Numbered from the stretch's first letter, positions 31,563-41,131 are shown. The stretch: DNA of 64,000 nt from Streptomyces sp. 135 (GCF_020026305.1 NZ_CP075691.1:8425415-8489414), one strand, 5' to 3'. Translations and numbers: made by a program. Notes: generated by a model not told the origin, from the sequence alone.

Positions 31563-33101
31563 TCAGGGATTACGCCGTGCCAGCACCGTCTCGACGGTGT
31601 CCGCCTGCTCGGGCGGCTTGTCCTCGCGGTAGCGCACCACGCGGGCGAAGCGGAGCGTGACGCCGGCCGGGTAGCGGGTGGAGCGTTGCAGGCCGTCGTA
31701 GGCGATCTCGACGACGAGCTCGGGACGTACATGCACGACGTGGCCGCTGTCGCTGACCGCCAGCTCCTGGAGGCGCTCGGTCTGCCAGGCGAGCATCGCG
31801 TCCGTCATGCCCTTGAACGTCTTGCCGAGCATCGCGTACGTCCCGTCCGGCCGCCGCGCGCCCAGGTGGAGGTTGGACAGCTTGCCGGTGCGGCGGCCAT
31901 GACCCCACTCCGCGGCGAGCACCACCAGGTCCAGGGTGTGCACCGGCTTGACCTTCAGCCAGGAGGCGCCCCGGCGGCCCGCGTTGTACGACGCGTCGAG
32001 CGATTTCAGCACGACGCCCTCGTGGCCGCGTGCGAGCGTCGCCTCGAAGAAGTCCTGGGCCGCGCCGCGCGCCGCCTCGTCGGCGGGGTCGGCCACCACC
32101 GTGCGCCGTACCCGCATCGGCTCGGGCACCAGGGCGGCGAGTTCCGTGTGGCGCTCGGTGAACGGCAGGTCGAGCAGGTCCCGTCCGTTCACGGACAGCG
32201 CGTCGAAGAAGACGGGGGACAGGGGCAGCCCGGCGGCCGCCGCCTCGACGTCGACACGCGACCCGACGCGCCCCGCGATGTCCTGGAACGGCCGGGGGCG
32301 CCCCTCGCCGTCAAGGGCGATGACCTCGCCGTCCAGGATGAAGTGCGCCCCGCGCAGACCGCGTGCGGCGGCCGTCAGCTCGGGCAGCCGGTCGGTGATG
32401 TCGTCCAGCGTCCGCGTGTAGACGCGTACGTCGTCGCCGCTGCGATGGACCTGCACCCGGATGCCGTCCAGCTTCTCCTCGACCGCGCACGCGCCCAGCT
32501 TGTCGATCCCCTCGGCGACCGACGAGGCGCCGTGCGCGAGCATCGGCAGCAGCGGCCGGCCCACGGTCAGCCGGAACTCGTCCAGCGCCTGCGGACCGCG
32601 CTCCAGCAGCGCTTCGGCGACCGGACTGATGGCGCCGGCGAGCATCACCGAGCGCCGCACGGCGTCCGCCGGGGTCTCCGTGGCCACCGCGAGGCCCTCG
32701 ACGGCGACCGCGTCCAGGGCCCCTTGCCGGACCTCGCCGGTGAGCAGCCCGACCAGGAACCGCTGCTCGTCCTCGGTGGCGGCCCCCATCAACTCGCCGA
32801 CCAGACGCTTGCGTTCGGCCTGGGACCCGGTACCGGACACCGCGCCGATCGCGGTGAGCGCCGCGTCCACGCCGCGTACCGTCAGCGACGGCTCGGCGGC
32901 GGGCGGCCCCGCGTCCCTGAGGGTGCTCCAGCCGATGCCGAGCCGCCCCTGAGGCAGCCGCCCCGCGAGATAGGGGATGACGATCGGTACGTCCTCCGGA
33001 TCCGCCGCCCGGAACAACTCGGCGAGCAGAGCGATCTTCCGCGACCGCGCGGAGGTGGCGGCCACTTCCTTGGACACGTGTGCGAGCCGAGCCAGCAGCA
33101 T
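31563..33101 (-). CDS. ligB: ATP-dependent DNA ligase (LigB type)
   Basis: 512 aa. The N-terminal DNA-binding domain starts MLLARLAHVSKEVAATSARS, as in mycobacterial LigB. Nucleotidyltransferase motifs: I EEKLDGIRVQVHR (adenylated Lys), III ILDGEVIALDGEGR, IV VFFDALSVNG, V EGVVLKSL, VI WLKVKPVHTLDLVVL. The C-terminal OB fold includes RTGKLSNLHLGARR and VVEIAYDGLQ. It seals nicks using ATP, in addition to the essential NAD-dependent LigA elsewhere. ATG 33101 is preferred to TTG 33116. Confidence 0.93.
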   Translation of the reverse strand: MLLARLAHVSKEVAATSARSRKIALLAELFRAADPEDVPIVIPYLAGRLPQGRLGIGWSTLRDAGPPAAEPSLTVRGVDAALTAIGAVSGTGSQAERKRLVGELMGAATEDEQRFLVGLLTGEVRQGALDAVAVEGLAVATETPADAVRRSVMLAGAISPVAEALLERGPQALDEFRLTVGRPLLPMLAHGASSVAEGIDKLGACAVEEKLDGIRVQVHRSGDDVRVYTRTLDDITDRLPELTAAARGLRGAHFILDGEVIALDGEGRPRPFQDIAGRVGSRVDVEAAAAGLPLSPVFFDALSVNGRDLLDLPFTERHTELAALVPEPMRVRRTVVADPADEAARGAAQDFFEATLARGHEGVVLKSLDASYNAGRRGASWLKVKPVHTLDLVVLAAEWGHGRRTGKLSNLHLGARRPDGTYAMLGKTFKGMTDAMLAWQTERLQELAVSDSGHVVHVRPELVVEIAYDGLQRSTRYPAGVTLRFARVVRYREDKPPEQADTVETVLARRNP

Positions 33102-33173
33102 GGGCCCATCCTGCAACGGGGTGGGACGGCGCGCACGGTCGGAGGGGGCCGGACCGAGGCTCCGGCCCGTCGG

Positions 33174-34726
33174 TCACGGGCGGCGGCAGTTGAAGGACGG
33201 TCCCCTCCAGGGCTCGCAGCTGGGCGGCCCGGGCTGCGGATGCGGGGGAGTGAGGGTGGGCGTGGGCGTTGGCGTAGGCGTAGGGGTCGGGGGAAGCGTC
33301 GGGCTCGGGGTCGGTGTGGGCGTAGGTGAAGGTGTCTGGGTCGGCGTGGGCGTCGGGGTGGACGCGGGCGAAGGTGTCGGTGAAGCCGCGTCGGTCGGGA
33401 GCTGCGTCCGCTGAGGGGTGGGAGACGCCTCCGGGGCGGGCTCCGTGGCGTCACCGGGACCGGGCTGCTCCGCCGCCTTCCGCTCGGTGGGCCTCTCCGC
33501 GGGTACGGGCCGAGCCCGCTCCGCACCCGGCCGCTCGGCATCCCGCGGCTCCGGCGACGGCCCGGCTGCCGCGTCCCGCTCCGCCGGGGAGTCAGCCGCC
33601 TCCGGAGCGTCCGGCGCCGCCTGCCACGGGGGCGCCGGGGCTGCGGGACCCCTCCACGGCGGTGGCTTACCGCCCGTGGCCGCAGGCTTCCCGAGCCGCT
33701 CAGCACGAGCCCGGCCGCGACCGCGATCCCCGCCACCGTCGCCGCGACCGCCCCGGCCGCGGTGGCGGACACCTTGCCGCCGCCGGTGAGCACATGACGT
33801 ATGCCGTGCGACAGCCCGCCGTGCCCCCCGGAGGAGCCGGCGGCCGCGCCCGCCGCAGCGGACCCCGCGGCGAGCGGAACGAGGAACTTGCCCGCGCCGC
33901 CGAGGACGAAGACCAACAGGGCCGGACCGACGAGGGCGGGCAGCCGGTCGTTGGCGCGGACCAGCAGCGTCAGCCGCGCCCGGCAGTCCGCGCAGCCTTC
34001 GAGATGGGCCAGGAGCCGCTCCGACTGCCGGGGCGACGCCTCGCCCCGGACATGCCCCGGCATGCGGTCCCAGTGCGTCGCGCACGCGGGGTCCGCGGGC
34101 GCCCCGGGGTACGCGCGCAGGAACGCCTGCCGCATGCCCTCGCGGGCCCGGTGCAGCAGCACGGCCGTGGCGCCGCGGCCCGCCCCGATCTGCCGGCCGA
34201 CCGTCTCCAGGGGCTGGCCTTCCGCCTCCGCCAGCCACAGCGCCTTCACCCACCGCTCGGGCAACTGGCCGAGCACCTGCGTCAGGAGGTCCACCGAGGA
34301 GACCCGCGCGGCGGGATCCTCCTCGTCGGAGCCGGCCTTGAACGGGGAGCCACCGGAGTCGGTGATCCAGACGGACTCCGCGGCCTGCGGATCGCGTGGC
34401 GTCTCCCGCGCCGCCGCCCGGCCCGCCGCGGCCGCCAAATGGCGCACGGTGGTCGTCAGGTACGCGGGGACGTTGTCGATCGTGTGCCCGGCGGAGAGCC
34501 GTCGCCACACCCGGAAGTGGGCCTCGGCCACGAGGTCGTCGGCGACCCAGGCGTTGCCGGTGAGCGAACGCGCGTATGCGACGAGACGAGACTGCTGTTC
34601 CTCGAAGATACGTGTGTACTCCGCTGTGACGGGCACACGAACGGGCACACGGACAGGCGCGACGGCCGGATCGGCGGCCGATTCGGCGGATATGCCGGAG
34701 GGGACGTCGGCAGGGACGTCGGTCAT
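33174..34726 (-). CDS. Sigma-70 factor fused to zinc-finger, membrane anchor and Pro-Thr tail (frameshifted)
   Basis: Residues ~35-200 are ECF-like: TRIFEEQQSRLVAYARSLTG, NAWVADDLVAEAHFRVWRRL, LGQLPERWVKALWLAEAEGQ, VGRQIGAGRGATAVLLHRAR. Next comes a zf-HC2-like CHCC region (HLEGCADCRARL), a hydrophobic stretch and a membrane segment (GAVAATVAGIAVAAGLVLSG). The natural continuation, KPAATGGKPPPW then an acidic Pro-rich tail ending in PTPTP repeats and FNCRRP, is in the -1 frame. One G is missing from a GGG run at 33690-33692; restoring it joins both parts. Without it the first frame reads on into Arg/Pro nonsense to 32882, inside the ligase gene. Such one-piece sigma factors with anti-sigma-like extensions are known in streptomycetes. 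Confidence 0.78.
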
Positions 34727-34942
34727 GACAGGACACTCTCCCGTTCCCACTGCGGGGGGTTCGGACGAATTCGAAACTCTAGGCGACAAATGTCTGACTT
34801 ATGCGGAGTGAGTGGCGCAGGTCACATGGATCTCTTGGCGAGGTGCCGTAATGACACCCCACGTCACGGGGTCGTAAGGGCACAGGGGTCCCCACGAGCG
34901 GGCTCCCGAGAACTGGAAGAAACGCAGAAGTGGAGCTCGATC

Positions 34943-35356
34943 ATGGCCGTCACCCTCCAGCAGCCCACCCGCGCCCGCCTCATCACCCCGGAGGGCCAGG
35001 AGCGCGGCCTCCCCGTGGTCCTGCGCTACTCGGCCGAGGACCCGCTGGCGGTTCAGATCACGTTCCCCTCCTCCGCCTCGCTCGACGGCGCGGAGGTCAC
35101 CTGGATCTTCGCCCGCCAGCTCCTGGAGGACGGCCTCGGCGCCCCCGCGGGCAGCGGTGACGTGCACATCTGGCCGTGCGGGCGGGCGCGGACGGTGCTG
35201 GAGTTCCACTCGTACCAGGGGCTGGCCCTGGTGCAGTTCGACAAGATCGCCCTGCGCCGCTTCCTGCTGCGGTCGTACGCCGTGGTGCCCGAGGGCGGCG
35301 AGGAGGCGAGCCTCGACCTCGACCAAGGGCTCTCGCGTCTGCTCGGTGGTGTCTGA
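34943..35356 (+). CDS. SsgA-like sporulation and cell division protein
   Basis: 137 aa, start ATG 34943. SALP family pattern: LRYSAEDPLAVQITFPSSAS, EVTWIFARQLLEDGLGAPAG, GDVHIWPCGRARTVLEFHSY and the C-terminal EEASLDLDQGLSRLLGGV. SsgA-like proteins occur only in sporulating actinomycetes and guide septum placement and peptidoglycan remodelling. It is divergent from the sigma-factor gene across 216 bp and converges on the dehydrogenase gene. Which SALP paralogue it is cannot be decided from sequence reading. Confidence 0.93.
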   Translation: MAVTLQQPTRARLITPEGQERGLPVVLRYSAEDPLAVQITFPSSASLDGAEVTWIFARQLLEDGLGAPAGSGDVHIWPCGRARTVLEFHSYQGLALVQFDKIALRRFLLRSYAVVPEGGEEASLDLDQGLSRLLGGV

Positions 35357-35381
35357 CGGCGCCAAGGCCGGCAGGCCGTTC

Positions 35382-36409
35382 TCAGGCGCCGCCGCCCCCG
35401 CCGTACAGCGCCGGCCGCACGGCGAGGTCGACCGTGACGCGCCCCCGTCCCGCAGCGACGCCACCCCGGCCTCGGCGACGGCCGCCGCCGCGTACCCGTC
35501 CCACGCGCTCGGCCCCACGGCCCGGCCCTCGCGGGCCGCGGCCACCCATGCCCGCACCTCACGGTCGTACGCGTCGGCGAACCGCACCACATAGTCCCGC
35601 GCCACGTCCTCATGCGCCCGGCCCGCCGCGTGGACGACCATCCCGTGCGCGTCGCCGATCCGCGCGCTGCCGCGCTCGCAGACCGCCTCGCACCGCACCT
35701 CGTACCCGAAGCCGCAGTTGACGAAGACCTCCACGTCGACGACGGCTCCGCCTGCCGTCTCGAAGAGGACCAGCTGCGGGTCGAGCAGACCCGCGGGCGC
35801 GTGTGCCGACGGCGTCGGCCGGACCACCGTCACCGAGGCGATCTCCTGGCCGAGCAGCCAGCGGGCCGCGTCGATCTCGTGCGAGACGGAGCTGCTGATC
35901 AGCATTGATGAGGTGAAGTGCGGCGGCGACGACACGTTCCGGTGGACGCAGTGCAGGAGCAGGGGACGGCCGAGGTCGCCGGAGTCGAGCAGCGTCTTCA
36001 GGGCCGCGTACTCGGCGTCGAACCGGCGCATGAACCCCACCTGTATCAGCCTGCGCCCGAGCCGGGCCTCGGCCTCGACGACCCGGAGGGCGGCGGCGGA
36101 GTCGGGCGTGAGGGGCTTCTCGCAGAGGACCGGAAGGCCACGTGCGCACGCCGCGAGCAGCGCCTCCTCGTGCGCCGCCTCCGGCGAGGCCATCAGCACC
36201 GCGTCCACACCGGGAGCGTCCAGCGCGGCGAGCGCGTCGCTGTGCACCGTCACCCGCTCCCGCCCCACGACCGCGGCCTCGGCGCGCGCCGTGTCGGGGT
36301 CCGCGACCGCCACCACGCGTGCCCCGCCCACCGTCTCGCCCAGCCGCCGCAGATGGTCCGCCCCCATATGGCCGACGCCCAGCACGGCAACCCCCAGCGG
36401 TTCAGTCAC
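35382..36409 (-). CDS. Gfo/Idh/MocA-family oxidoreductase (frameshifted near the C-terminus)
   Basis: NAD(P)-dependent dehydrogenase of the inositol-2-dehydrogenase type. N-terminal Rossmann fold: GVAVLGVGHMGADHLRRLGE and ADPDTARAEAA; catalytic-region motifs LCEKPLTPDSAAALRVV, QVGFMRRFD and SVSHEIDAARWLLGQEI. After GVASLRDGG the frame is lost at a run of five Cs on the + strand (35442-35446). One extra base would give RVTVDLAVRPALYGGGGGA and a TGA at 35382, the normal family end; as written, the frame stays open to 34799, antisense to ssgA-like. Start GTG 36409, overlapping the carboxypeptidase gene by 8 bp. Confidence 0.82.
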
Positions 36410-37640
36410 CCGATGGTCTCCTCGCGCGTTGTGTCTCGTCGGACTTCCCTCTGAAGTGCGTACGCCGGGACACCGTAGCCGCCCGCCGCCGGACCGCCAT
36501 GACCACGCCGGCCAGGACGGCGGCCATACCCGCGATCACCAGCAGCACCGCGGGCCAGTCCGAGCGCTGCGGCTCCACCCTCAGGGCGCTGCCCTCGGCG
36601 GCGGCGTGGACGGGGCCCTTGGCGGTGCGGTCCTCCTCGGCCCGGGGCAGCAGCGAGCCCACGGGCCGTACCTTCCCGGCCGCCGCGAAGCCCCAGTCGA
36701 GCAGGGACCTCGCCTCCTCGTAGACGGTCCGCATGCCGCCCACCTGGGGGTTCATCACCGTCACGACCAGGGTGCGCCCGCCCCGCTGGGCCGCGCTGAT
36801 CAGGGTGGAGCCCGCGTGGCTCGTGTAGCCGTTCTTGACGCCGAGCAGCCCCGGATAGGGCGCCACGCCGTCGGCGCCGGTCAGCAGGCGGTTGGTGTTG
36901 TGGATGGGGTACGACCAGCCGCCGGCCGGGAACCGGGCGACCGGGGTCGAGCAGTAGCGGGTGAACTGCGGGTCGGCGAGCCCCGCCTTGCCGAAGATCG
37001 CCAGGTCGTACGCCGACGAGACCTGCCCGGCGGCGTCGTAGCCGTCGGGCGACACCACGTGCGTGTCCCGCGCGCCCAGCTCGCGGGCCTTCGCGCGCAT
37101 CTGCTCCACGGTCCTTCGCATGCCGCCGTTGAGCCCCGCGAGGACATGCACGGCGTCGTTGCCGGAGCTGAGGAAGACCCCGCGCCACAGGTCGGCGACG
37201 CGATAGGAGCGGCCGGGCGCCACGCCCACCAGGCTGCTGCCGTCACCCACGCGGGCCAGCTCGCTCTCCGCGACGATATGGCGCCTTTGGGGGTCGAGGC
37301 GGGGGAGCGCCGCGAGGGCGAAGAGGGACTTCAGCGTGGAGGCCGGCGGCAGCGGACGGTGCGCGTCCTTGGCGGCGAGCACCTCGCCGGTATTGGCGTC
37401 CGCCACCAGCCAGGCGAGGGCGGAGACGTCACCGGGCAGCCCGGGCGCGGCGGGCCCGGGCCGGACCTGGACGCCCGGCCGGTCCAGGAGGGTGGAGGAG
37501 TACGCGGGAACCGGCCGGGGCGGCGCGGGCTCGGCGGGCGCGTCGGCCGCCGCGACGGGTGTGGACAGGAGGACCAGAGTCCCGAGCGCGAGGGTCGCGG
37601 TCCGTACGGAGGAGGAGCGCGAAAGGTACCTGATGACCAT
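36402..37640 (-). CDS. D-alanyl-D-alanine carboxypeptidase (serine peptidase S11)
   Basis: 412 aa. Signal peptide ATLALGTLVLLSTPVAA. Active-site triad motifs: SxxK in PPASTLKSLFALA, SxN in FLSSGNDAVHVLAG, and KxG in LLGVKNGYTSHAGST (KNG rather than KTG). A C-terminal membrane segment (AVLLVIAGMAAVLAGVVMAV) with a basic tail anchors it with the catalytic domain outside. It trims the terminal D-Ala of pentapeptides. It is the first gene of a coupled pair with the Gfo/Idh/MocA gene. Confidence 0.93.
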   Translation of the reverse strand: MVIRYLSRSSSVRTATLALGTLVLLSTPVAAADAPAEPAPPRPVPAYSSTLLDRPGVQVRPGPAAPGLPGDVSALAWLVADANTGEVLAAKDAHRPLPPASTLKSLFALAALPRLDPQRRHIVAESELARVGDGSSLVGVAPGRSYRVADLWRGVFLSSGNDAVHVLAGLNGGMRRTVEQMRAKARELGARDTHVVSPDGYDAAGQVSSAYDLAIFGKAGLADPQFTRYCSTPVARFPAGGWSYPIHNTNRLLTGADGVAPYPGLLGVKNGYTSHAGSTLISAAQRGGRTLVVTVMNPQVGGMRTVYEEARSLLDWGFAAAGKVRPVGSLLPRAEEDRTAKGPVHAAAEGSALRVEPQRSDWPAVLLVIAGMAAVLAGVVMAVRRRAATVSRRTHFRGKSDETQRARRPSGD

Positions 37641-37886
37641 TCAGCCACCGTAGGATCGCGCCCCCGGGTCCGCAGATCGGCTTCGTCCGCCTGGACGTAT
37701 CAGCGCGTCATTTCGCCTGCGCCGCAGGCCTGCTGCCGCGGCAGGCGCCCGTGACGAGCGGGAGGCGGCGGGCGCGCACGACCAGCGCCGGCGCCGGGCG
37801 CGTACGCCACCGCCGTCACCGGGAAGCCGATGCGGCCCGGTCACGGCGTGGTCGCCCGCCCGGCGCCGGGAGCCGGCCGCAAGAGG

Positions 37887-38387
37887 TCAGGCCGAGAGGG
37901 GCTGCGGGAGGTGCTTCTCGATCGCGGCGACGACCTCGGGGGCGTCCGGCTCGACGCGCGGGCCGAAGCGGGCGACGACCTCGCCGGAGCCGTTCACCAG
38001 GAACTTCTCGAAGTTCCAGCGGATGTCCCCGGTGTGTCCCTCGGCGTCCGCCGTGTCGACCAGGCGCGCGTACAGCGGGTGCCGGCCCTCGCCGTTCACG
38101 TCGACCTTCTCCGTCATCGGGAAGGTGACGCCGTACGTCGCCGAGCAGAACTCGGCGATCTCCTCCGACGTGCCGGGCTCCTGGCCCATGAACTGGTTGC
38201 AGGGCACGCCGAGCACGCTGAAGCCGCGCGCCGCGTACTGCTCGTGGAGCCGCTCCAGGCCCGCGTACTGCGGGGTGAGGCCGCACTTGGAGGCGACGTT
38301 GACGACGAGGACGGTCTTGCCCTCGAACTGGGACAGGTCGGCGGGGCCGCCCCGCAGGGCGCCGATTTCTTCTTGGTAGACGGACAT
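37887..38387 (-). CDS. Glutathione peroxidase family protein
   Basis: 166 aa, full length. Thioredoxin fold with peroxidatic Cys in VNVASKCGLTPQYAGL, Gln in PCNQFMGQEPG, and Trp-Asn in IRWNFEKFLVNGSGE, the usual catalytic tetrad. It lacks selenocysteine. Actinomycetes use mycothiol and thioredoxin, so the electron donor is probably thioredoxin rather than glutathione (family knowledge). Start ATG 38387; 11 bp after the FetB-like stop on the same strand. Confidence 0.93.
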   Translation of the reverse strand: MSVYQEEIGALRGGPADLSQFEGKTVLVVNVASKCGLTPQYAGLERLHEQYAARGFSVLGVPCNQFMGQEPGTSEEIAEFCSATYGVTFPMTEKVDVNGEGRHPLYARLVDTADAEGHTGDIRWNFEKFLVNGSGEVVARFGPRVEPDAPEVVAAIEKHLPQPLSA

Positions 38388-38398
38388 AGTGGCCGAGC

Positions 38399-39208
38399 CT
38401 ACGCCCGCCCCGGGCCCCCGGTAGCAGCACCCGGCTCCTCGCGGTGCAGCCGCCCCCGGGAGACCAGTTCGACCGTGAGGGCCACCGACACCGCCTGGAC
38501 CGCCATCAGGGCGATCAGCACGAAGAGCTGCACGGCGCCCGCGAGCGCCGGGGACGCCCCGCCCAGGAGCATGCCGACGAACGCGCCGGGGAGGGTGACG
38601 AGGCCGACCGTGCGGGTCTGGTCGAGGCCGGGCAGCAGCGCGTCGGAGGCGGCCGGGCGGACCAGCTCCAGGCGGGCGTCGCGGTCGGCGAGGCCGAGGG
38701 CGAGGCCCGCCTCGAACTCGCCGTGGCGGGTGCGCAGTTCATCCAGGCAGCGGCGGCCCGCGAGTACCGTGGCGGTCAGCGCGCCGCCGATGAGGATGCC
38801 CGTGACGGGGATCATGGCGATGCCTCGCACGGGGAGCAGCCCGGCCAGGGTCAGGCCGGTCACCACCGGGACGACGGGCCCCGCGATCGGCAGCGCCGCC
38901 CACCACCACGTGCCGTTCGGCGTGATGCGCCGCCCGGCGGTGCGCGCGGCCACGGCGAACATGAGCAGCAGGAAGGCGAAGAGCGCCGCCGTATGGTGCA
39001 CCACCCAGCCGATGGCCAGCGAGACCACGGCCAGTTGGACCGTGGCACGGGCCCCGGCGACCAGGATCTCGCGCGCCCTGCCGCGCGAGCCGTCCGGGGA
39101 GAGCCGGCACAGGGCCGCCGTCGCCGCGGCGGCGAGCAGCAGTACCAGCAGGACCACGGCGAGCGCGGTGTTGACCGGCAGCAGGGCTTGGGCAGCGAGA
39201 TCACGCAC
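38399..39208 (-). CDS. FetB/YbbM-like ABC transporter permease
   Basis: 269 aa, six to seven membrane segments (LAVVLLVLLLAAAATAALC, TVQLAVVSLAIGWVVHHTAA, ALPIAGPVVPVVTGLTLAGL). The FetB/UPF0014 signature is present: GIAMIPVTGILIGGALTATV, LDELRTRHGEFEAGLALGLA and TLPGAFVGMLLGGASPALAG. The Escherichia coli homologue works with ATPase FetA in iron export; no ATPase gene is adjacent here. Start GTG 39208. Probably co-transcribed with glutathione peroxidase, which would fit an iron/peroxide response. Confidence 0.85.
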   Translation of the reverse strand: MRDLAAQALLPVNTALAVVLLVLLLAAAATAALCRLSPDGSRGRAREILVAGARATVQLAVVSLAIGWVVHHTAALFAFLLLMFAVAARTAGRRITPNGTWWWAALPIAGPVVPVVTGLTLAGLLPVRGIAMIPVTGILIGGALTATVLAGRRCLDELRTRHGEFEAGLALGLADRDARLELVRPAASDALLPGLDQTRTVGLVTLPGAFVGMLLGGASPALAGAVQLFVLIALMAVQAVSVALTVELVSRGRLHREEPGAATGGPGRA

Positions 39209-39333
39209 GCGATCACCCTAGGCCGCTCGGGGCCGTGCCGTGCCCCTGTCCGTTCGGGTGCCGCCCGGGACATGAGGTGATCGACCTGTAACGATGGGTC
39301 GGGAAAGACGTGGATGAAAGAAGGGCTGAAGTC

Positions 39334-40419
39334 ATGGCGCAGCAGGTGCAGGGCGTGATCGCCCGCGCGAAGGGCGAGCCGGTACGGATCGAGACGATCA
39401 CCGTCCCGGACCCGGGGCCGGGAGAAGCCGTGGTGAAGGTCCAGGCGTGCGGGGTCTGCCACACCGATCTGCACTACCGCGAGGGCGGCATCAACGACGA
39501 CTTCCCGTTCCTGCTCGGGCACGAGGCGGCGGGCGTCGTCGAGTCGGTCGGCGCGGGTGTCACCGAGGTCGCGCCCGGCGACTTCGTGATCCTCAACTGG
39601 CGCGCCGTGTGCGGCCAGTGCCGCGCCTGTCTGCGCGGCCGCCCCCAGTACTGCTTCGACACGCACAACGCGAAGCAGAAGATGACCCTGGCCGACGGCA
39701 CCGAGCTGTCGCCCGCCCTCGGCATCGGCGCCTTCGCGGAGAAGACCCTCGTCGCCGCCGGGCAGTGCACCAAGGTCGACCCGGAGGCGTCGCCGGCGGC
39801 GGCGGGCCTCCTCGGCTGCGGGGTGATGGCCGGGATCGGCGCCGCCATCAACACCGGGGGCGTCGGGCGCGGCGACTCGGTGGCCGTCATCGGCTGCGGC
39901 GGCGTCGGTGACGCCGCCATCGCGGGTGCCCGGCTCGCGGGCGCCGCGAAGATCATCGCCGTGGACATCGACGACAAGAAGCTCCGGACGGCGCAGGGCC
40001 TCGGCGCCACGCACACCGTCAACTCCCGCGCCACCGACCCCGTCGCGGCCATCCGCGAGCTGACCGGGGGCAACGGCGCCGACGTCGTCATCGAGGCGGT
40101 CGGCCGCCCGGAGACGTACGAACAGGCCTTCTACGCCCGGGACCTCGCCGGCACCGTCGTCCTGGTCGGCGTGCCCACCCCGGAGATGAAGATCGAGCTG
40201 CCGCTCCTGGACGTCTTCGGGCGCGGCGGCGCGCTGAAGTCGAGCTGGTACGGGGACTGTCTGCCCTCGCGCGACTTCCCGATGCTCATCGACCTCTACC
40301 GTCAGGGCCGCCTGGACCTGGACGCGTTCGTCACGGAGACCATCGCTTTGGAGGACGTGGAGAAGGCCTTCGAGCGGATGCACCACGGCGACGTCCTGCG
40401 TTCGGTGGTGATGTTCTGA
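39334..40419 (+). CDS. mscR: S-(hydroxymethyl)mycothiol dehydrogenase
   Basis: 361 aa zinc-dependent alcohol dehydrogenase of the mycothiol-dependent formaldehyde dehydrogenase group. Catalytic zinc ligands in ACGVCHTDLHYREG and LLGHEAAGVVES; structural zinc in CGQCRACLRGRPQYC; NAD site VIGCGGVGDAAIAGARLAGA. It oxidises the formaldehyde-mycothiol adduct (and can act on nitrosomycothiol). ATG 39334 is preferred to GTG 39310. TGATG overlap with the MBL gene, the same pairing as Rv2259-Rv2260 in Mycobacterium tuberculosis. Confidence 0.9.
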   Translation: MAQQVQGVIARAKGEPVRIETITVPDPGPGEAVVKVQACGVCHTDLHYREGGINDDFPFLLGHEAAGVVESVGAGVTEVAPGDFVILNWRAVCGQCRACLRGRPQYCFDTHNAKQKMTLADGTELSPALGIGAFAEKTLVAAGQCTKVDPEASPAAAGLLGCGVMAGIGAAINTGGVGRGDSVAVIGCGGVGDAAIAGARLAGAAKIIAVDIDDKKLRTAQGLGATHTVNSRATDPVAAIRELTGGNGADVVIEAVGRPETYEQAFYARDLAGTVVLVGVPTPEMKIELPLLDVFGRGGALKSSWYGDCLPSRDFPMLIDLYRQGRLDLDAFVTETIALEDVEKAFERMHHGDVLRSVVMF

Positions 40420-41075
40420 TGGCGGCCGAGTCTCGGGGCAGCGCCTTCGGCGCCCGCGTCGACCACCTCGTCACCTCCGGGACGTTCTCCCTGGACGGCG
40501 GCACCTGGGAGGTCGACAACAACGTATGGATCGTCGGCGACGACAGCGAGTGCCTCGTCATCGACGCCGCGCACGACGCGGACGCCATCGCGGAGGCGGT
40601 GGGAGAGCGGCGCCTCGTCGCGATCGTCTGCACCCACGCGCACGACGACCACATCGACGCGGCCCCGGCGCTCGCCGCCCGCACCGGCGCGCCGATCCTG
40701 CTGCACCCGGCCGACACGCAGCTGTGGAAGCAGACGCATCCCGACCGCGCGCCGGACGGTGAGCTCTCCGACGGGCAGGAACTGACCGTCGCGGGCACGG
40801 CCTTGCGGGTGCTGCACACGCCGGGCCACTGCCACGGCGCGGTCAGCCTGTACGCCCCGGACCTCGGCACGGTCTTCACCGGCGACACGCTCTTCGCCGG
40901 CGGGCCGGGCGCCACGGGCCGCTCCTTCAGCGACTTCCCGACGATCGTGGAGTCCATCGGCGAGCGGCTGCTGACGCTGCCGCCCGAGACGGTGGTGCGC
41001 ACCGGCCACGGCGACAGCACGACGATCGGCGCCGAGGCGCCGCACCTGGAGGAGTGGATCGCCCGGGGGCACTGA
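40419..41075 (+). CDS. MBL-fold metallo-hydrolase partner of mscR
   Basis: 218 aa, ATG overlapping the mscR stop by one base. Metallo-beta-lactamase motifs: CTHAHDDHIDAAPAL (HxHxDH), PGHCHGAVSLY, FTGDTLFAGG and a final GHGD. Glyoxalase-II-like, so a probable thioesterase hydrolysing the formyl-mycothiol product of MscR; that substrate is inferred from the conserved pairing. A strong hairpin 57 bp downstream closes the operon. Confidence 0.9.
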   Translation: MAAESRGSAFGARVDHLVTSGTFSLDGGTWEVDNNVWIVGDDSECLVIDAAHDADAIAEAVGERRLVAIVCTHAHDDHIDAAPALAARTGAPILLHPADTQLWKQTHPDRAPDGELSDGQELTVAGTALRVLHTPGHCHGAVSLYAPDLGTVFTGDTLFAGGPGATGRSFSDFPTIVESIGERLLTLPPETVVRTGHGDSTTIGAEAPHLEEWIARGH

Positions 41076-41131
41076 CACCTCGATACCGGTACGGCCCCGC
41101 GAACGGCTGGGTGGGTCGTTCAAGGGTTCCT

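Noticed and set aside
31023..33329. 768-codon plus-strand frame opposite the DNA ligase
   Set aside because: Antisense shadow of the ligase; no recognisable motif.
33245..33375. GGCGTG-type hexamer tract considered as iterons or an origin
   Set aside because: It encodes the Pro-Thr tail of the sigma-factor protein in the corrected frame; no DnaA boxes or replication gene nearby.
38860..40386. Long minus-strand frame opposite mscR
   Set aside because: Shadow of mscR; Val/Asp/Gly-rich translation without motifs.
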